From Hypsibius dujardini (taxonomy: Eukaryota; Tardigrada; Eutardigrada; Parachela; Hypsibiidae), in NCBI GenBank assembly GCA_001579985.1, contig LRSR01010568.1, positions 1 through 64,000 of the forward strand: a stretch of 64,000 nt of DNA, given 5' to 3'. Positions 27,488 through 38,800 of this stretch are shown in pieces. The translations under genes and the position numbers were made by a program. Each line of letters starts with the position of its first letter. Positions within the stretch are counted from its first letter, which is position 1. Below the pieces are notes generated by a model. That model had not been told where the DNA came from, searched no databases, and was given only the letters and a program-made list of their open reading frames with translations.

Positions 27488-28764
27488 TTTAAATACTGCA
27501 AAGATGATGAAGGATAGTTTGATGTCGGGGATAAGACGATGTGCCGAATGTCTCGTGGTAATTTATTTGCCTTTACTAGTAAGTACAGAGGTAAGCCTTT
27601 TTCAAGTCAATCTGATTGAGATTGTCGTGCGGTCCAACAGCGCTCGCTTTCTTGCTGCAGGGCATACCCTACACCACCTCTACCCTATCTACAGTACATT
27701 GTCATACGGTATTGGCTACAACTAAGGGTGTGGCCTCCTGTCTGCAATGTTCCAACATTCGCAGACAATTACTCGAGAAATAATGCATTTCCTCTTTTTA
27801 ATCATTGCAATTGCAAAGCGTTAGCTTGATTACGTGATAAAATACATATGAGATTCTGTCTACACTACAATAAATAAGGGATTGGCTAGTTCTTTCACAT
27901 TTTGCCTGCAAGAAATATAAAGTAAACACATGTTCACCAGTGTCTGTCTGTTTATCTATCTGCCTGCCTGTGTGTCTGTCCGTCTGTCCGTCCACCTGTC
28001 TGTTTACTCTAACCTGTTTGTTTGTCGGGTGAGCCTTCTGCAAGTGAGTACGGTGATACATGCCTTGCATAATTACACAACTGCGTCAGAGCTTGTACAC
28101 CAAATTTTACTGGTGGCTGCGTGGAGCTACGTGGAGTGACTTGGAGCTGCGTGGAGCAATATGGAGATCCACGACTTTTTCCACAACGTCCCACGGCGGC
28201 CATGTAGCTCCACTGGCTCCATAAAATATCCTTAACGCTTACTCTCCATGATGCTCTTACTTTATGGGGGTTGATGGGTTTTGATGGGTTTTGGCTGGAA
28301 ATTTTTTCGATCCACGTAGCTCCATGCAGCTGCATGCAGTTCCACGTAGCTCGATACAGCTCCATGCAGCTCCACGTAGTTTCGTGTGCATTGCGAGCGT
28401 AATGAGATCCCATTTATATATTTTGGTGTACAAAGCCTGACATACCTATAATTACATTACACATAAAGATATACCTTAATGCAGCACTGTACCACCCGAG
28501 AATAAAAACAAAGGTAACGCAACAGTGCGGCTAAGGATGTCTTTACTGTGCTAACACCGGTTAAGAACCAAGATGTTACCGTAATTAATCACAGTGTCCG
28601 ACATATAACAATAACAAATGCTGTCTTAACTGCAATCTCAACGTTGGCGCTGAGTCACTTTTCTCCTTTCGTTTCCATAAGGATCACATGAGAGAAGTGT
28701 GTTTGGTTGAAAGCCGGTAGAACCATCACTTTTGGAGTCCAAGCGGCTTCGGATCCTCCCAGAC
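27488..28764. other. Spacer between CBS and the CGCS peptide gene
   Basis: Likely bidirectional upstream DNA for CBS (-) and the small secreted gene (+). It contains a TCTG array near 27940-28020 and the inverted-repeat element at 28093-28433. No exon is supported. Confidence 0.5.
28093..28433. mobile_element. 341-bp MITE with TGGAGC subterminal arrays
   Basis: Terminal inverted repeats are TTGTACACCAAA at 28093-28104 and its complement ending at 28433. AGC lies directly outside both ends (28090-28092 and 28434-28436), a possible 3-bp target duplication. The left half is packed with GTGGAGCTACGTGGAG-like units on the plus strand. The right half carries the same units on the minus strand (GTAGCTCCATGCAGCTGCAT). 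The element could therefore fold into a long hairpin. There is no coding capacity; open frames rich in Trp, Met, Glu and Leu are produced by the repeat. Confidence 0.72.
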
Positions 28765-29155
28765 ATGTATAAGTGTCCTTTGCTACTCGTCATATGCATT
28801 GGACTAGGTGAGTTTCAACTCTTTGTAGGTCGTGTCTTTTGCGAAAGAGGTCAATCGTACGTATTATTGTATGTTGTTTAACCCAAATTTGTTTTTCAAA
28901 TTCAATAAATAAATGATAACGTAGAAGGCCAAATTTCTCTGACAGAAATGTAGATGACGTTGGCGGCTTGACTTAGTAGTTTCTGTATAGCAATCTAATC
29001 CTTAATGGATGGATACTACAGGGTGGAGCACACTCACTACTGGTGACTATTACGGTGGTGTGTACAAAAACACGACGTCTTCAAGTCCCACGACCCCGAC
29101 GGATGCTCCAGACAAGGGAGGAGACGAGGAAGAAGCAGCGGAGGAGGAAAAGTAG
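28765..29155 (+). CDS. Small secreted Thr/Ser and acidic peptide, possibly spliced to a CGCS-WCW exon
   Basis: Exon 1 (28765-28807) encodes a signal peptide, MYKCPLLLVICIGL, and ends in phase 1 at GTGAGT. Exon 2 starts after CTACAG at about 29022 and reads GWSTLTTGDYYGGVYKNT, then a Ser/Thr/Pro stretch and a run of Glu and Lys to TAG at 29153-29155. A 53-nt GT-AG intron (29152-29204) starting just before that stop would keep the frame open. It would add a cysteine-rich piece, LCGCSTNWCWGY...MWCGTQ, until a TGA near 29368. An intron this short is plausible here, since the receptor gene has one of 55 nt. I do not recognise the family. Whether the cysteine-rich part belongs to this gene is uncertain. 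Confidence 0.5.
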
Positions 29156-29699
29156 CAGATGACCTCGGTCGACCCACTGGAGACGTGGTAATTCCTTGCG
29201 ACAGCATAGCAGCTGGTAGTCTTTGTGGGTGTTCAACCAACTGGTGCTGGGGTTACATTTTACCCTTTACAACAGCATCTATGTGGTGCGGGACACAGGA
29301 ACTTACTCAAACAAGTCCAAACAAAAAATGGCAAAATGTAGACGAAGCGGCGACTGCGATTTGAGAAATGACCTGCGGCTCAGCTTCACGATATCCTTTG
29401 CAAGACGGTACAATTGATCATACCGATGAAGGTAGGAAGTAACATTCGCTCAAGTGTTTTAGTTGAAAGGACGGTTCCATTGATGTGTTCATTCTATCTT
29501 GACGGCGCATACAGACAGACATACATACAATCAAACAGACATTTGAAATTGCATCTTCCGGTGATGTGTCAGTGTATCCTAATAGTCATGAATACAGACT
29601 GGCTCATCGATTACTCATCTTTACTTACAACTGTTAGATAAACTGTCCGACCAAGTTTGAGAAAATCGCCCTACCGTCGCTAGTCCTTGCTCTACTTAC

Positions 29700-29885
29700 T
29701 TGATCGACATGAAACTGCCAGACAACAACCGCCAATGTGGCTGTTCAACCGGCTGGTGCTGGGCCTACGATGCTCTTCCTTCAAGCATAGGCAAATTCGT
29801 GAAAATATGGTTGTCATCTTTCAAGCGGTACTCCCCAAAAAAGGAAGCTCCATGCTCATGTATGGAACCTTTTCTACATTTGTAA
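29700..29885 (+). other. Paralogous CGCS-WCW fragment
   Basis: An open stretch reads DNNRQCGCSTGWCWAYDALP and ends after EAPCSCMEPFLHL at TAA. It is clearly similar at DNA and protein level to the CGCSTNWCW segment near 29230, about 500 bp upstream. No signal-peptide exon or clear acceptor is seen just before it. It may be the last exon of the upstream gene or the remains of a tandem copy. Confidence 0.4.
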
Positions 29886-30258
29886 TTGATCGGGCTTTGG
29901 GCACTTGAATAATTGCCCAAAAAAATGATAGTTTTATTTCTGAAATGTATTGTATTTGCAGGAAGTATTTACTTAGCTATTTAGAAGATGCTTCCTTTGC
30001 GATACAGTAGAAGAGCATTTCATGGTCCTTCAAGACTTTTTATACGTCACACCAAATTAATCAATTTAACATAATCAGGCATGCATGTGTTTGACTGATT
30101 GGGCTGGCAACAAAAAGTCTACATTAGATTATAAATGTACAAAATTGTGCATCACACCCACGCCCCACTAGGTCCTTTAGAAAATGTTCCATCAAAAGAT
30201 AATTTATACTTTTGCCGACTCTTCACGCAAGACTATACAGAGTTGGCCTGACTGTGAG
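29886..30258. other. Spacer, no gene recognised
   Basis: AT-rich convergent spacer between the CGCS-WCW fragment (+) and the serine protease homologue (-). Nothing further is seen. Confidence 0.4.
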
Positions 30259-32127
30259 TTAGAGAACATCTTCCGGCAAAGCAATCTGACGAATCCACTG
30301 AAAGTAATCCTTGATTTTGGTATATTGACTGCCGATTCCGACTCCGCATTCTGCAGTCCCGGTGGAAGCAATCCCTGCCACGTAAGCCACCTCATTCTCA
30401 TCAAGACACATCAAGGCTGATCCGCCGTCACCGAAGCAAATGTCCTCACCAACCACGCCCCCAGCACAGATGGACCCGACGGTGAAGTTGTTGATGACGG
30501 GAGAAATTGGCTCAGTCGTGGTTGAATCCCCGACTTCACCGAGGTCTCCTTCTATCAGCCAGAAGCATTTGTCTTGAGTGTTCTCTAAAACTGCCTGTGG
30601 CACCCATTTTAGAGGACTTACAGCTGCAATAAAGGAACAAATATTAGTGAGACTCAAAGTAGGAAGCACGTAATTAAGAAGTATTTGTTACGATTTGTAT
30701 CCTCAGTTGATTCCAATCCGATTCCGCTTGCGATGCAAAGGTCGCCAGGTTTCGGTGCCAGGTCCTCCAGGCAGGCCCGGCAAGCACACGGCTTCCCGTC
30801 TAAATCGATGGCTCGATCCAATTTGATCACGGCAATGTCGTCGCGGGTGAAGTTAAAGGGACTAAAGTCTGGATAGAGAATGAGTTGGGAGACGTTGTAG
30901 GATTCCGCACAGGCTCCTGACGCTGTGATATTGAAGGTGTCCGAGTTGATGAGACCGACCACTACGGTGATGTTCTGCTTGGGAGCATGCGTTCCTTGGT
31001 CGACGTAACAGTTGGCCGCACTGAGAACCGTTTGAGGGCCGACAATCACGCCGCCACATTCGTAGTAGAAGGTGCCCGCGTCGAACCGGATAGTCACCTG
31101 TCCAGGAGCCCAAGCCACTTCAATAGCGAGTCAAGCCTTCATCAGATTATTGCTTTTGGCTAATATCTCAACATACATTACTTGTGTTGGTAAGACCGTT
31201 TAAGACTGTTCAATCATGACATAGTACGAATTGGGCATCGTGTAGCAAAACAGAACCCAAAAAAGTCTAATAAAATGCACAATATTAAACAAATTATTAA
31301 CTTGTAAATTTAGTAAAAATGTTTCCAACATTTTTAAATCGATGATTAAAATCAGTTTATAGCCGCAAAACAAATGTACTCTGTATGCTTTTCAAAAAGC
31401 AGATTCAAACAAACCAATAAACAGATTGATTTGCTGCTAGAAATACTATGACTAGATACTTGATCCCAACAATTGGGTTTGATACATTGCATTTGACATA
31501 GCGCTTGTTAAAACGAAATGCTCAATTTTAAAATTGATTCGTTCCGTTTCAAAAAGTTGATTGTTATTATATCTAGCGCAATCGAAATGTAAATGTGGAC
31601 TGGTTCAAGTCAACCGCCAATTTTCTTTTCAACAAAAATATAAATGTTCTTATTATGCCTGTAATATGACATTATTTTCATCCATTGGATGGAAGTGTGA
31701 AAGGAAGTTGGCTCTGCTTACCTGCCAGCAAAGCTGATTAAGCACCGCCCTTGAACCCCCGACAATGGTCGGTGAGACGGAAAACTTTTTCCCCTCAATT
31801 CTTTCCCTATGAAACCGCGATAAAGATCCGTTTTGAGGAGCAGACGCTCCAACTTGGTGCACTAGAACAACCACGAAAGATGTATAACAATCAAATTGTG
31901 ATGCATTGGGGAACAAACTGTCAAAACTTCTATCATCCGGTCTTACCCAAATTTCGAAGACTTTTTCTGGCGGTTTTGGAGAAGAGGTCAGCATTGCTTC
32001 CGGCTCCGGGAAAGCCGCACTTCTTGATGCTCGAAGCGACGCTGCCGCTGCCGTAGCTTCCTGTCACTCCATATGCGTGGAGATACAATGCCAGTAGTAT
32101 GACGGCATTGACAAAGAGAAAGCTCAT
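30259..32127 (-). CDS. Secreted serine protease homologue (catalytically dead trypsin fold)
   Basis: Exons: 32127-31947, then 31861 to either 31757 or 31722, then 31117-30692, 30623-30259. Exon 1 gives a signal peptide (MSFLFVNAVILLALYLHAYG). Exon 2 carries the IVGG-type activation site, but the residue before it is Thr (SVSPTIVGG), not Arg or Lys. Exons 3 and 4 carry the S1 fold: ECGGVIVG, LSAANC where LTAAHC is expected, DIAVIKLD with the Asp kept, and GDGGSALMC where GDSGGP is expected. The catalytic His is thus Asn and the Ser is Gly, so peptidase activity is not expected. The strong donor at 31721 (CAG/GTAAGC) does not match exon 3 in phase. A weaker donor at 31756 gives 358 codons but alters the last Gly of IVGG, and a missed micro-exon is also possible. 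Such homologues often act as cofactors in immune or clotting cascades; that role is inference. Confidence 0.75.
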
Positions 32128-32838
32128 TTTCAATACAATCAACTGACGGTGAAGACAAGTATCGGTTGGTTAGGCATTAGCGATAAGAAGAAGCTAGAAA
32201 AAGCCGACAACTTCCGACGACTGAAATATCTCGCATGGCAAAAGCTCGCCCCGCGGCACAGACTGCTTCACCAATCTACCAACAATGCATAGACACGGGT
32301 CAATACTCTGTAAACATCAAAGGGTCTGGCAGTACATAGTAGGTAGACCGTGGCAATCATTTATATCTCAAGGAACCTTCCTGCATAACCTTGGTTTATC
32401 AACTTTTCCGGTCACGATCACGCCCAAAATGCGTAACAACGCGCGAATCCGAATTGGGCCTAAACTGTTCGGTGAGTTTTTCAACAAAATTCCTACTTAT
32501 TATTGAAGTGGAGGATCGACGGTTAGGTCACAGTATATTTTTCATATTTTTGTAGCGATAATAAGGCAGTAGAGGGGGATAATTCAGAAGAAATAAAACC
32601 ATCCAAATCAGTCTATCTATCTGTCGTGGAAGAAAAAAGACATGAGAGAAAAAAGATATCCAAGAGAAAAGAGAGGGAGAGATTCGCTTGGAAACCCATA
32701 ACAGCAGGGATGGTGGGATCAGCCTGGAACATTTGATAGTTCCAAAAAGAACCACGCAAAAGATGAGGCATGAGAGGAAAAAGAGGCAAAAAAGGTTGTA
32801 GGGATCGTCACAAGAGACAATCATCATCATCATCATCA
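32128..32838. other. Spacer between protease homologue and the 3' end of UNC80
   Basis: Holds the upstream DNA of the protease homologue and the presumed UNC80 3' untranslated region. Apart from the TCA repeat at its right edge, no structure or exon is supported. Confidence 0.45.
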
Positions 32839-32841
32839 TCA
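32821..32841 (-). repeat. TGA trinucleotide repeat forming tandem stop codons
   Basis: TCA x7 on the plus strand. Read on the UNC80 strand it is AAG followed by seven in-frame TGA codons, the first of which (32841-32839) is the UNC80 stop. The repeat therefore lies exactly at the end of the reading frame. Confidence 0.9.
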
Positions 32842-35800
32842 CTTGAGGAGCTTTATATTTTCATCGTCGTTCAGCGAGTCGACCGATTGCCGACGGTGTG
32901 CCGTCTTATCTTTGGACTGCTTCCGGCTGTTGACCACCGAAACGGGGATGACTTTACTGTTGCTGTTACTGTTGTTGCTGCTGCTGTTCGTATTCCGGGT
33001 AGTGGTTGCTATGGTGGGCGGGACCACGTTATTGGTCACGTGGTCCAGCTGCTCACGGACCGACGGCAGCGTCGTTGTCGCCCCTGAACCCTTCAAAATC
33101 TGCATCATCTCCATGGCTTCGGATCTTTCATTGGCCGGCCCCGCTCCCGGTGTTCGTTTTTTGGCCGGTGGGTGGTGCTGACTGTTCCCCTCCCCCAACC
33201 CATACTGCGCTCGCTGTCTAATTAACGTACTCCGTTTCCTATCCAGACCGACTTGCTGTTCTTCACTGTTCGCTTTGTTCGCTTCCAGTGGTTCTGTTCG
33301 TTCCACCACCACGGGAATGACAATGGGCGGGGAGCGTTTTCCAGGGGCTGCATTACCACCTCCTGAGCTGGAAGAACGGTCTGCGTGGTGGATCACCGAA
33401 CTGACTTGTGTGCTGTCTTTTCGTTTGCCGTGTGCTCGGAACCGTGCTAGGTCCGCCAGACGTAAAATTCCCTCCGAAGCTTCCCCGATAGAGTTCTCTT
33501 CCGCGACGATGGTCGTCGGTGAGCGGCTGGGCTGGATTGCGCTTGACATGGCGATGTACTCCTCAAGGACGGTGCTGATTTCTTGGGAGATTTTGGTGAA
33601 GATGAGTTCGGGGGCTTTGGAAGGGCCGTTGTTGTCGTTGCCGGCCAGGGCGGAACGGATGGAGGCCTGCACCTGTTCTTCCTGTTCGCTGAGGGATGTT
33701 TCCAGCTTCTTGGTTGGAGATGATGAAGGAGTGTCGAGGATGCGGGCTGCAAACGGGACGAGGTGGACAAAGAGCGCGGTGCGGTAGACGATAGTGTACT
33801 CGAGGAACTGCCAGAAGGCCAGGCCGACGTTCCCCTTGTCGCCGTAGTCTTCGATGGATTTGGCGAGACGAAGCCATTCCGAGCCGAGACGGCCTTCGTA
33901 ACAGACGATCACAATTTTCAACCCTGTAATAAATGTCTTCGTCAATTGTTCTATATTATATTCCGTTCTACAATTTTCGTTCCTTTTGGATTATGTGTTG
34001 TGTACTCAAGTACAATGCAGTTCAGTACTAATAGTATTTTTTGGACAATTTTGTTTAACAAAATTGTACAAAAAACAAAACAATTTTTTAAGTAGTTAAA
34101 GCCAGATTTTATTATAAGAAATATAAATGCCCTTTTTGGGAACAATTAGGCAAAACACTATATTTTTATTTATATTTCTTATACTAAATATAAGAAGCCA
34201 GTTAAAGCCATAAATAAAAGTCTGGCTTTAGCTACATTAAAAACATTTTTGTTTTTTTTTGTACAGTTTTGTTAAAGAAAATTGTCCAAAAAATAGTGTA
34301 TTAGTACTGAACTGCATTGTACTTGAGTACACAACCAGCACAACACACGCACACAGTACAGCACATGTTTTAGTACGTGCCGTTACGTGCCGTCAATCAA
34401 GCGCTCATTCAATCATTCAATTAAGCGTTCATGCTATGGCAATGTACGTGCGCCAATTGAGATCTTCCCGAATTTCTCCTCGTTGAACGGAAAACTCTTT
34501 GCCGCGAGTCATATTTTTTAAAATCATGTTAGGGGACATGGTATTCAATAAAAAATTTTGTTCACGATCGGAGAGTTACACTGGTGATTGTTCCCTTGTC
34601 AGTAATTCTCATTTATTGTCGATATTGATTTGTTCTTATCTGTTCTCTCAATTGTTCTCCTTTCCTGGCAGTATTGTGCTGTTGTTATCACTTTTGTCTA
34701 ATATGTTCTTTTGTTGTTAGGAATCTTCTATAAATTGAATGAGTGTCTTGGCTCTTCCGTACCTAAAAAAGCCACCCTCCGGGAAAGGTCCTGCTGCTTA
34801 TTGATGGCTAACACGGTCGGTGAAGTTGGACCCTTGTCTTTGTCTCCGCCACCGCTTGGAGGATTGGACATGTTCGAATTGGTTCGCGTCATGTTGGAAG
34901 TCACCGTTAGTTTAATGGACTGTCCTGTGCTGTGATGTTGATTGAGCTGCTGCTTCGGCAACGGTGGATGAAGCAGTTGAATTAAGGCTCGGATAATATA
35001 TCGCAGATCTTCGATTCTCAGAGCAGGCAGGTCGCTCGTTCCGCCACTGCCCAGCCGCAGCACCAACGGCAGCAGAATACAGACTACTAGCCGGAACAGC
35101 TGATCACTAAACTGCGCCGACAACTGTTCCAAGTTGCAGTACTCCTTCCCGGCCTGAAAGTTAATTCTTTCAAATACTGTTTCCACCTTTTATGTAACAG
35201 TAAACATACATTTTTGTTTAGAGTTAAATAAAGTTTAAATTTATCTGTGGGATATTTTGAACCTTAGATTATTTAACTATGTTACCCGTTGATGATTTGA
35301 TTGGCATCTAAATAAAATGGTCTTAGAGTTTTTGCATGTGAAGAGGAAATTAAAAAATAAATACAATAACGACAACTCATTTTAAATAAGATGTGAAAAA
35401 TCTCGACCATTATATTCAAAGTTACATGAAAAATATTTCATCGAAAACAAAGGTACATTTTATTTTGTGAGTATTTTAAAATGCATTTAAAGATGATTAC
35501 CTGGAGGTAAACGGCGCACAGGTCGATAGTCGCCTGACGGAAAATGGATGCGACGGACGGCTGGATAACCGATGGGGTGTTGATGAGAACGGCGTGCGGT
35601 ATAGTTGAGAGGGCGAGTTCAGAGCCAGCTGAGCCAGGTTCGGCCAGCGTCATACTGATACAATTGCCGGTGATGGAACGGAGCTGAGGCATCAGGGCAA
35701 TCAGGTTGTTATGGCACAGCGTTTTTGTCAGACCTTCAATGATCTTGGCTGCGGCGTTCCAGTTTGTTTCACGTTTCGAATTGGGCTTCTTCATGACTTT

Positions 35801-38800
35801 GATGAAGGTTTTATCCACTCGGCGGAGGAGCTGCTGAAGGGTCTGTTTCAAGCTTTCCACAGAGAAATCCACAGTGGGAAGTATTTCGGTCATATAAAGT
35901 TGAAGACCTTCGCACGCCATAACCTGAAAATACAAAAGACAAAATACAAATGTTTCTGAAAGGGACATGTACTGTATGTATGTACACTCTATATATCCCT
36001 GCAAGACCAATAAAATACCAATGCCAGATTGTTAGGGCACTACCTCTTGGTCGTAGGGAGCAACTTTGAGTAATGTCTGGGCGATTTCAGACAGACGGAT
36101 GTGACTTTTTGCGTCGATAATCTCCGGAGGACGAGTGGAGAGATCGCCAACAAATTTGCTGAGTTGGTGGATCCGACTAGTGGCCGAAGTGAGAAAATGG
36201 GCGATGATTGCGAGCAGATGGTTTCGAGGTGAGCTGAACTCCCATTGGCTGTCGGTGTCCACAAATGTTTCTTGAACTGTTATGCGCGGCCTATCAACAT
36301 TGTACGTTTTAAAGGGAGATAAGTTAAATAGTCAGAGAATGAACGAGACAGAGACACCGACATGAAGAAGAAGGTCAAACTTAACCATACCTGCCAGCTT
36401 CGACATCATGATCCTTGCTATGATGCGGTACGAAGGACGGCGCAAGACTACCTAGATGGCGCGTCACCTCGGCTCCCGAGTTGACCGTTCGCTGAGGCAC
36501 CGTAAACGGTCTAGTCAAGGACTCACAGGAGAAGATTAACGATTTAAGACTCCCAGCCAAAGCAATTATCTTTTGTAGTTCTTCCTTGGCCGACTTAGTC
36601 GTGTCCGCCGGCTTCTCGTCGTACCACACCTCCTCGTGGACTAGCGTCCGTAATACTTGTAACATCTGAGTTCCACGAGGGCTTTCCGCCGTGTCAAAGG
36701 CAATGACAGCAATGCAGGAACTCACTGCAGACGTCAGGATGGAGACTGGACTGAAGTCATACCTAAGAATTCAAAGGCACGTATTAAAAATGAGACACGC
36801 AGGCAGGCAGAGTAGCAGACAGACACATTGAAGACCCTACATGTCGTTTTGGTAGCAGAGATCTAGAGGCTGAAGCGGTTTCTTGCTGTCCACCAGCTCC
36901 AAGACATCTAGGTAGTCCAGCGGATGATAGGCTTGGTTGTTCTCGGACCGGGTCGGAGGCACAAAGGGCTTCGAAGGCCGTCGACCATACTTCTCCAAGG
37001 AAAATAAAATGTTCTTTATATGGCTTCGTCTTAGCGGCTTAGCGTTATCCGTTTCGTTTGTTGTGAGCTGAAGCAGAGCGGCTGCCGATCCAAACAGCTG
37101 CAGCAGAAAGGGATTACGGTGGAGAATGAAGAGCTGAGAGCAGGTGAACTCGATAGCCCCGGTGACAATGTCATTAGCTTGATGAGTGGCGTAGATATCA
37201 AGGAGGGTCGGCATGATACTGAGAAAGCCGGTTGTAGCGAAAAGACTCTTCATGTTGCGCGCCACCGTGACGAAGGTCGACAGACAGAGCCGAAGAATGG
37301 CCGAATCTTGACAGTGGAGGATGAGGACTCCGTTCAGAACGCTAAGCAGCATTTCCACGTCCGAATGGGAGATCTGCACTTCGGCGGTGCTTTTTGATAA
37401 GCAGTTGAGCATGCTTGCAGTCATCTGAAATTAAACAACTGCAACGTGTATACGGGTATCATTCACTATTACTATGAATTTGATGCCATTCCTGCTTCAG
37501 TCATAGACATGCCGTGAATTGAGTGCGCATATTTTTGTATGTACAATTCAATTCTGATAGGAAAATATGAAAATCAACTGAATTGGAATCATCTTGATTA
37601 TTGTGAAGAAACAGTCAAGTCCACGGGAAATGAATTTCAGTCAATGGTGCGAAATACTTTGCTTTTCATCATTCACAGGACGCATTTCACACAAAACTGC
37701 CAATTAAAAATGTAATACGTAGTGAGAGTAAGTATTTCCGGCCCCGGAGAAGCCCTTGGCCTGGTTTGGAAGGACCTTCTACCAGATACCAATCCCACGG
37801 AAGCCATACTACGGTAAGAAAATTTCAAGTTGTAAAGAATTAATAAAACTGCTGAGGTCATGTCGAGAAACTACTGTTGCTGTTATTCGAGTGCACAGTG
37901 TTGATTAAGAAGGCAATCAGTGCGACTTTACGGGTACTGGCGATCATTCCTTTAGCTATTTTTGCACCCTCATCCGACCCGATGGAAGACATCTGGAAAC
38001 GTGAGCAGCACAACAAGGTCTCAAGTAGACTATTTTGCAAGTTTCCACCACCGTCTGTAGTTGGATAACTGAACTAAACAGCAGCCTAATCTAAGCCTTT
38101 CTGTTCCCACTCATTACGGTGGAAAAGTTGTGCATCGGCTACGGCCTATAATATGCTTACTCATGTCATTATCATCAAAATCTGCTCGGGGAGACACATA
38201 CATTTTTAAAGCTGGTTGATTTACCCTCATGGCGTGGGATTGAGGATTAACCTCCAGCTCTCCTAGTTTTCACTTCTAACGCGGACCGTTATTCGATGAA
38301 TCAGTAAAATATCCTCTCTAAACCTCACTGACACCACTACCATAACGAACATGACTTCTGTCAAGGTAATATCTCCATCGGAAGATCTGCCTCTTCCTTC
38401 GCGATCCTTCAAAGCCGTCTTCTACCTTATAGCGGCTATTTTGGGGGTCATCTGCAACGGGAAAATCCTCCTGGTCATCCTCATCCTCATCCTGGTTTTC
38501 GCTTTTTTTATTGAGTAAAAATTCAACCGTAAATACCTAAAGAGTAACACTTGAGTATTAGTTTGTGTGGATTAATCTGGTGCAATGATTATTTTTCTTC
38601 CTATCCGTAGATGCGTAGCTTCAACAATCTGGCCTTTGAGCTTGCCTTGGCGATGTAGGTGTCCCTGACGAACTTTTTGGTGCAGCTGCCACCCTTCGAC
38701 CTTGGAGTACTCTCCTTTCCGACCGTGGTCGTGCTGCAGGCACCGAACAACACCACCCATCATCGGGGGACCAGCAACATCAACCTAGGCGATCGAGCAA

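Noticed and set aside
28009-28413. 134-residue open frame rich in Trp, Met and Leu
   Set aside because: It is the translation of the TGGAGC units in the MITE at 28093-28433.
31117-31861. Strict trypsin-like reading IVGG...CWQ joined directly to exon 3
   Set aside because: The strong donor at 31721 leaves phase 0 while exon 3 needs phase 1, so the direct join shifts the frame; recorded as an unresolved junction instead.
33275-33787. 170-residue plus-strand open frame
   Set aside because: Shadow of the last UNC80 exon on the opposite strand.
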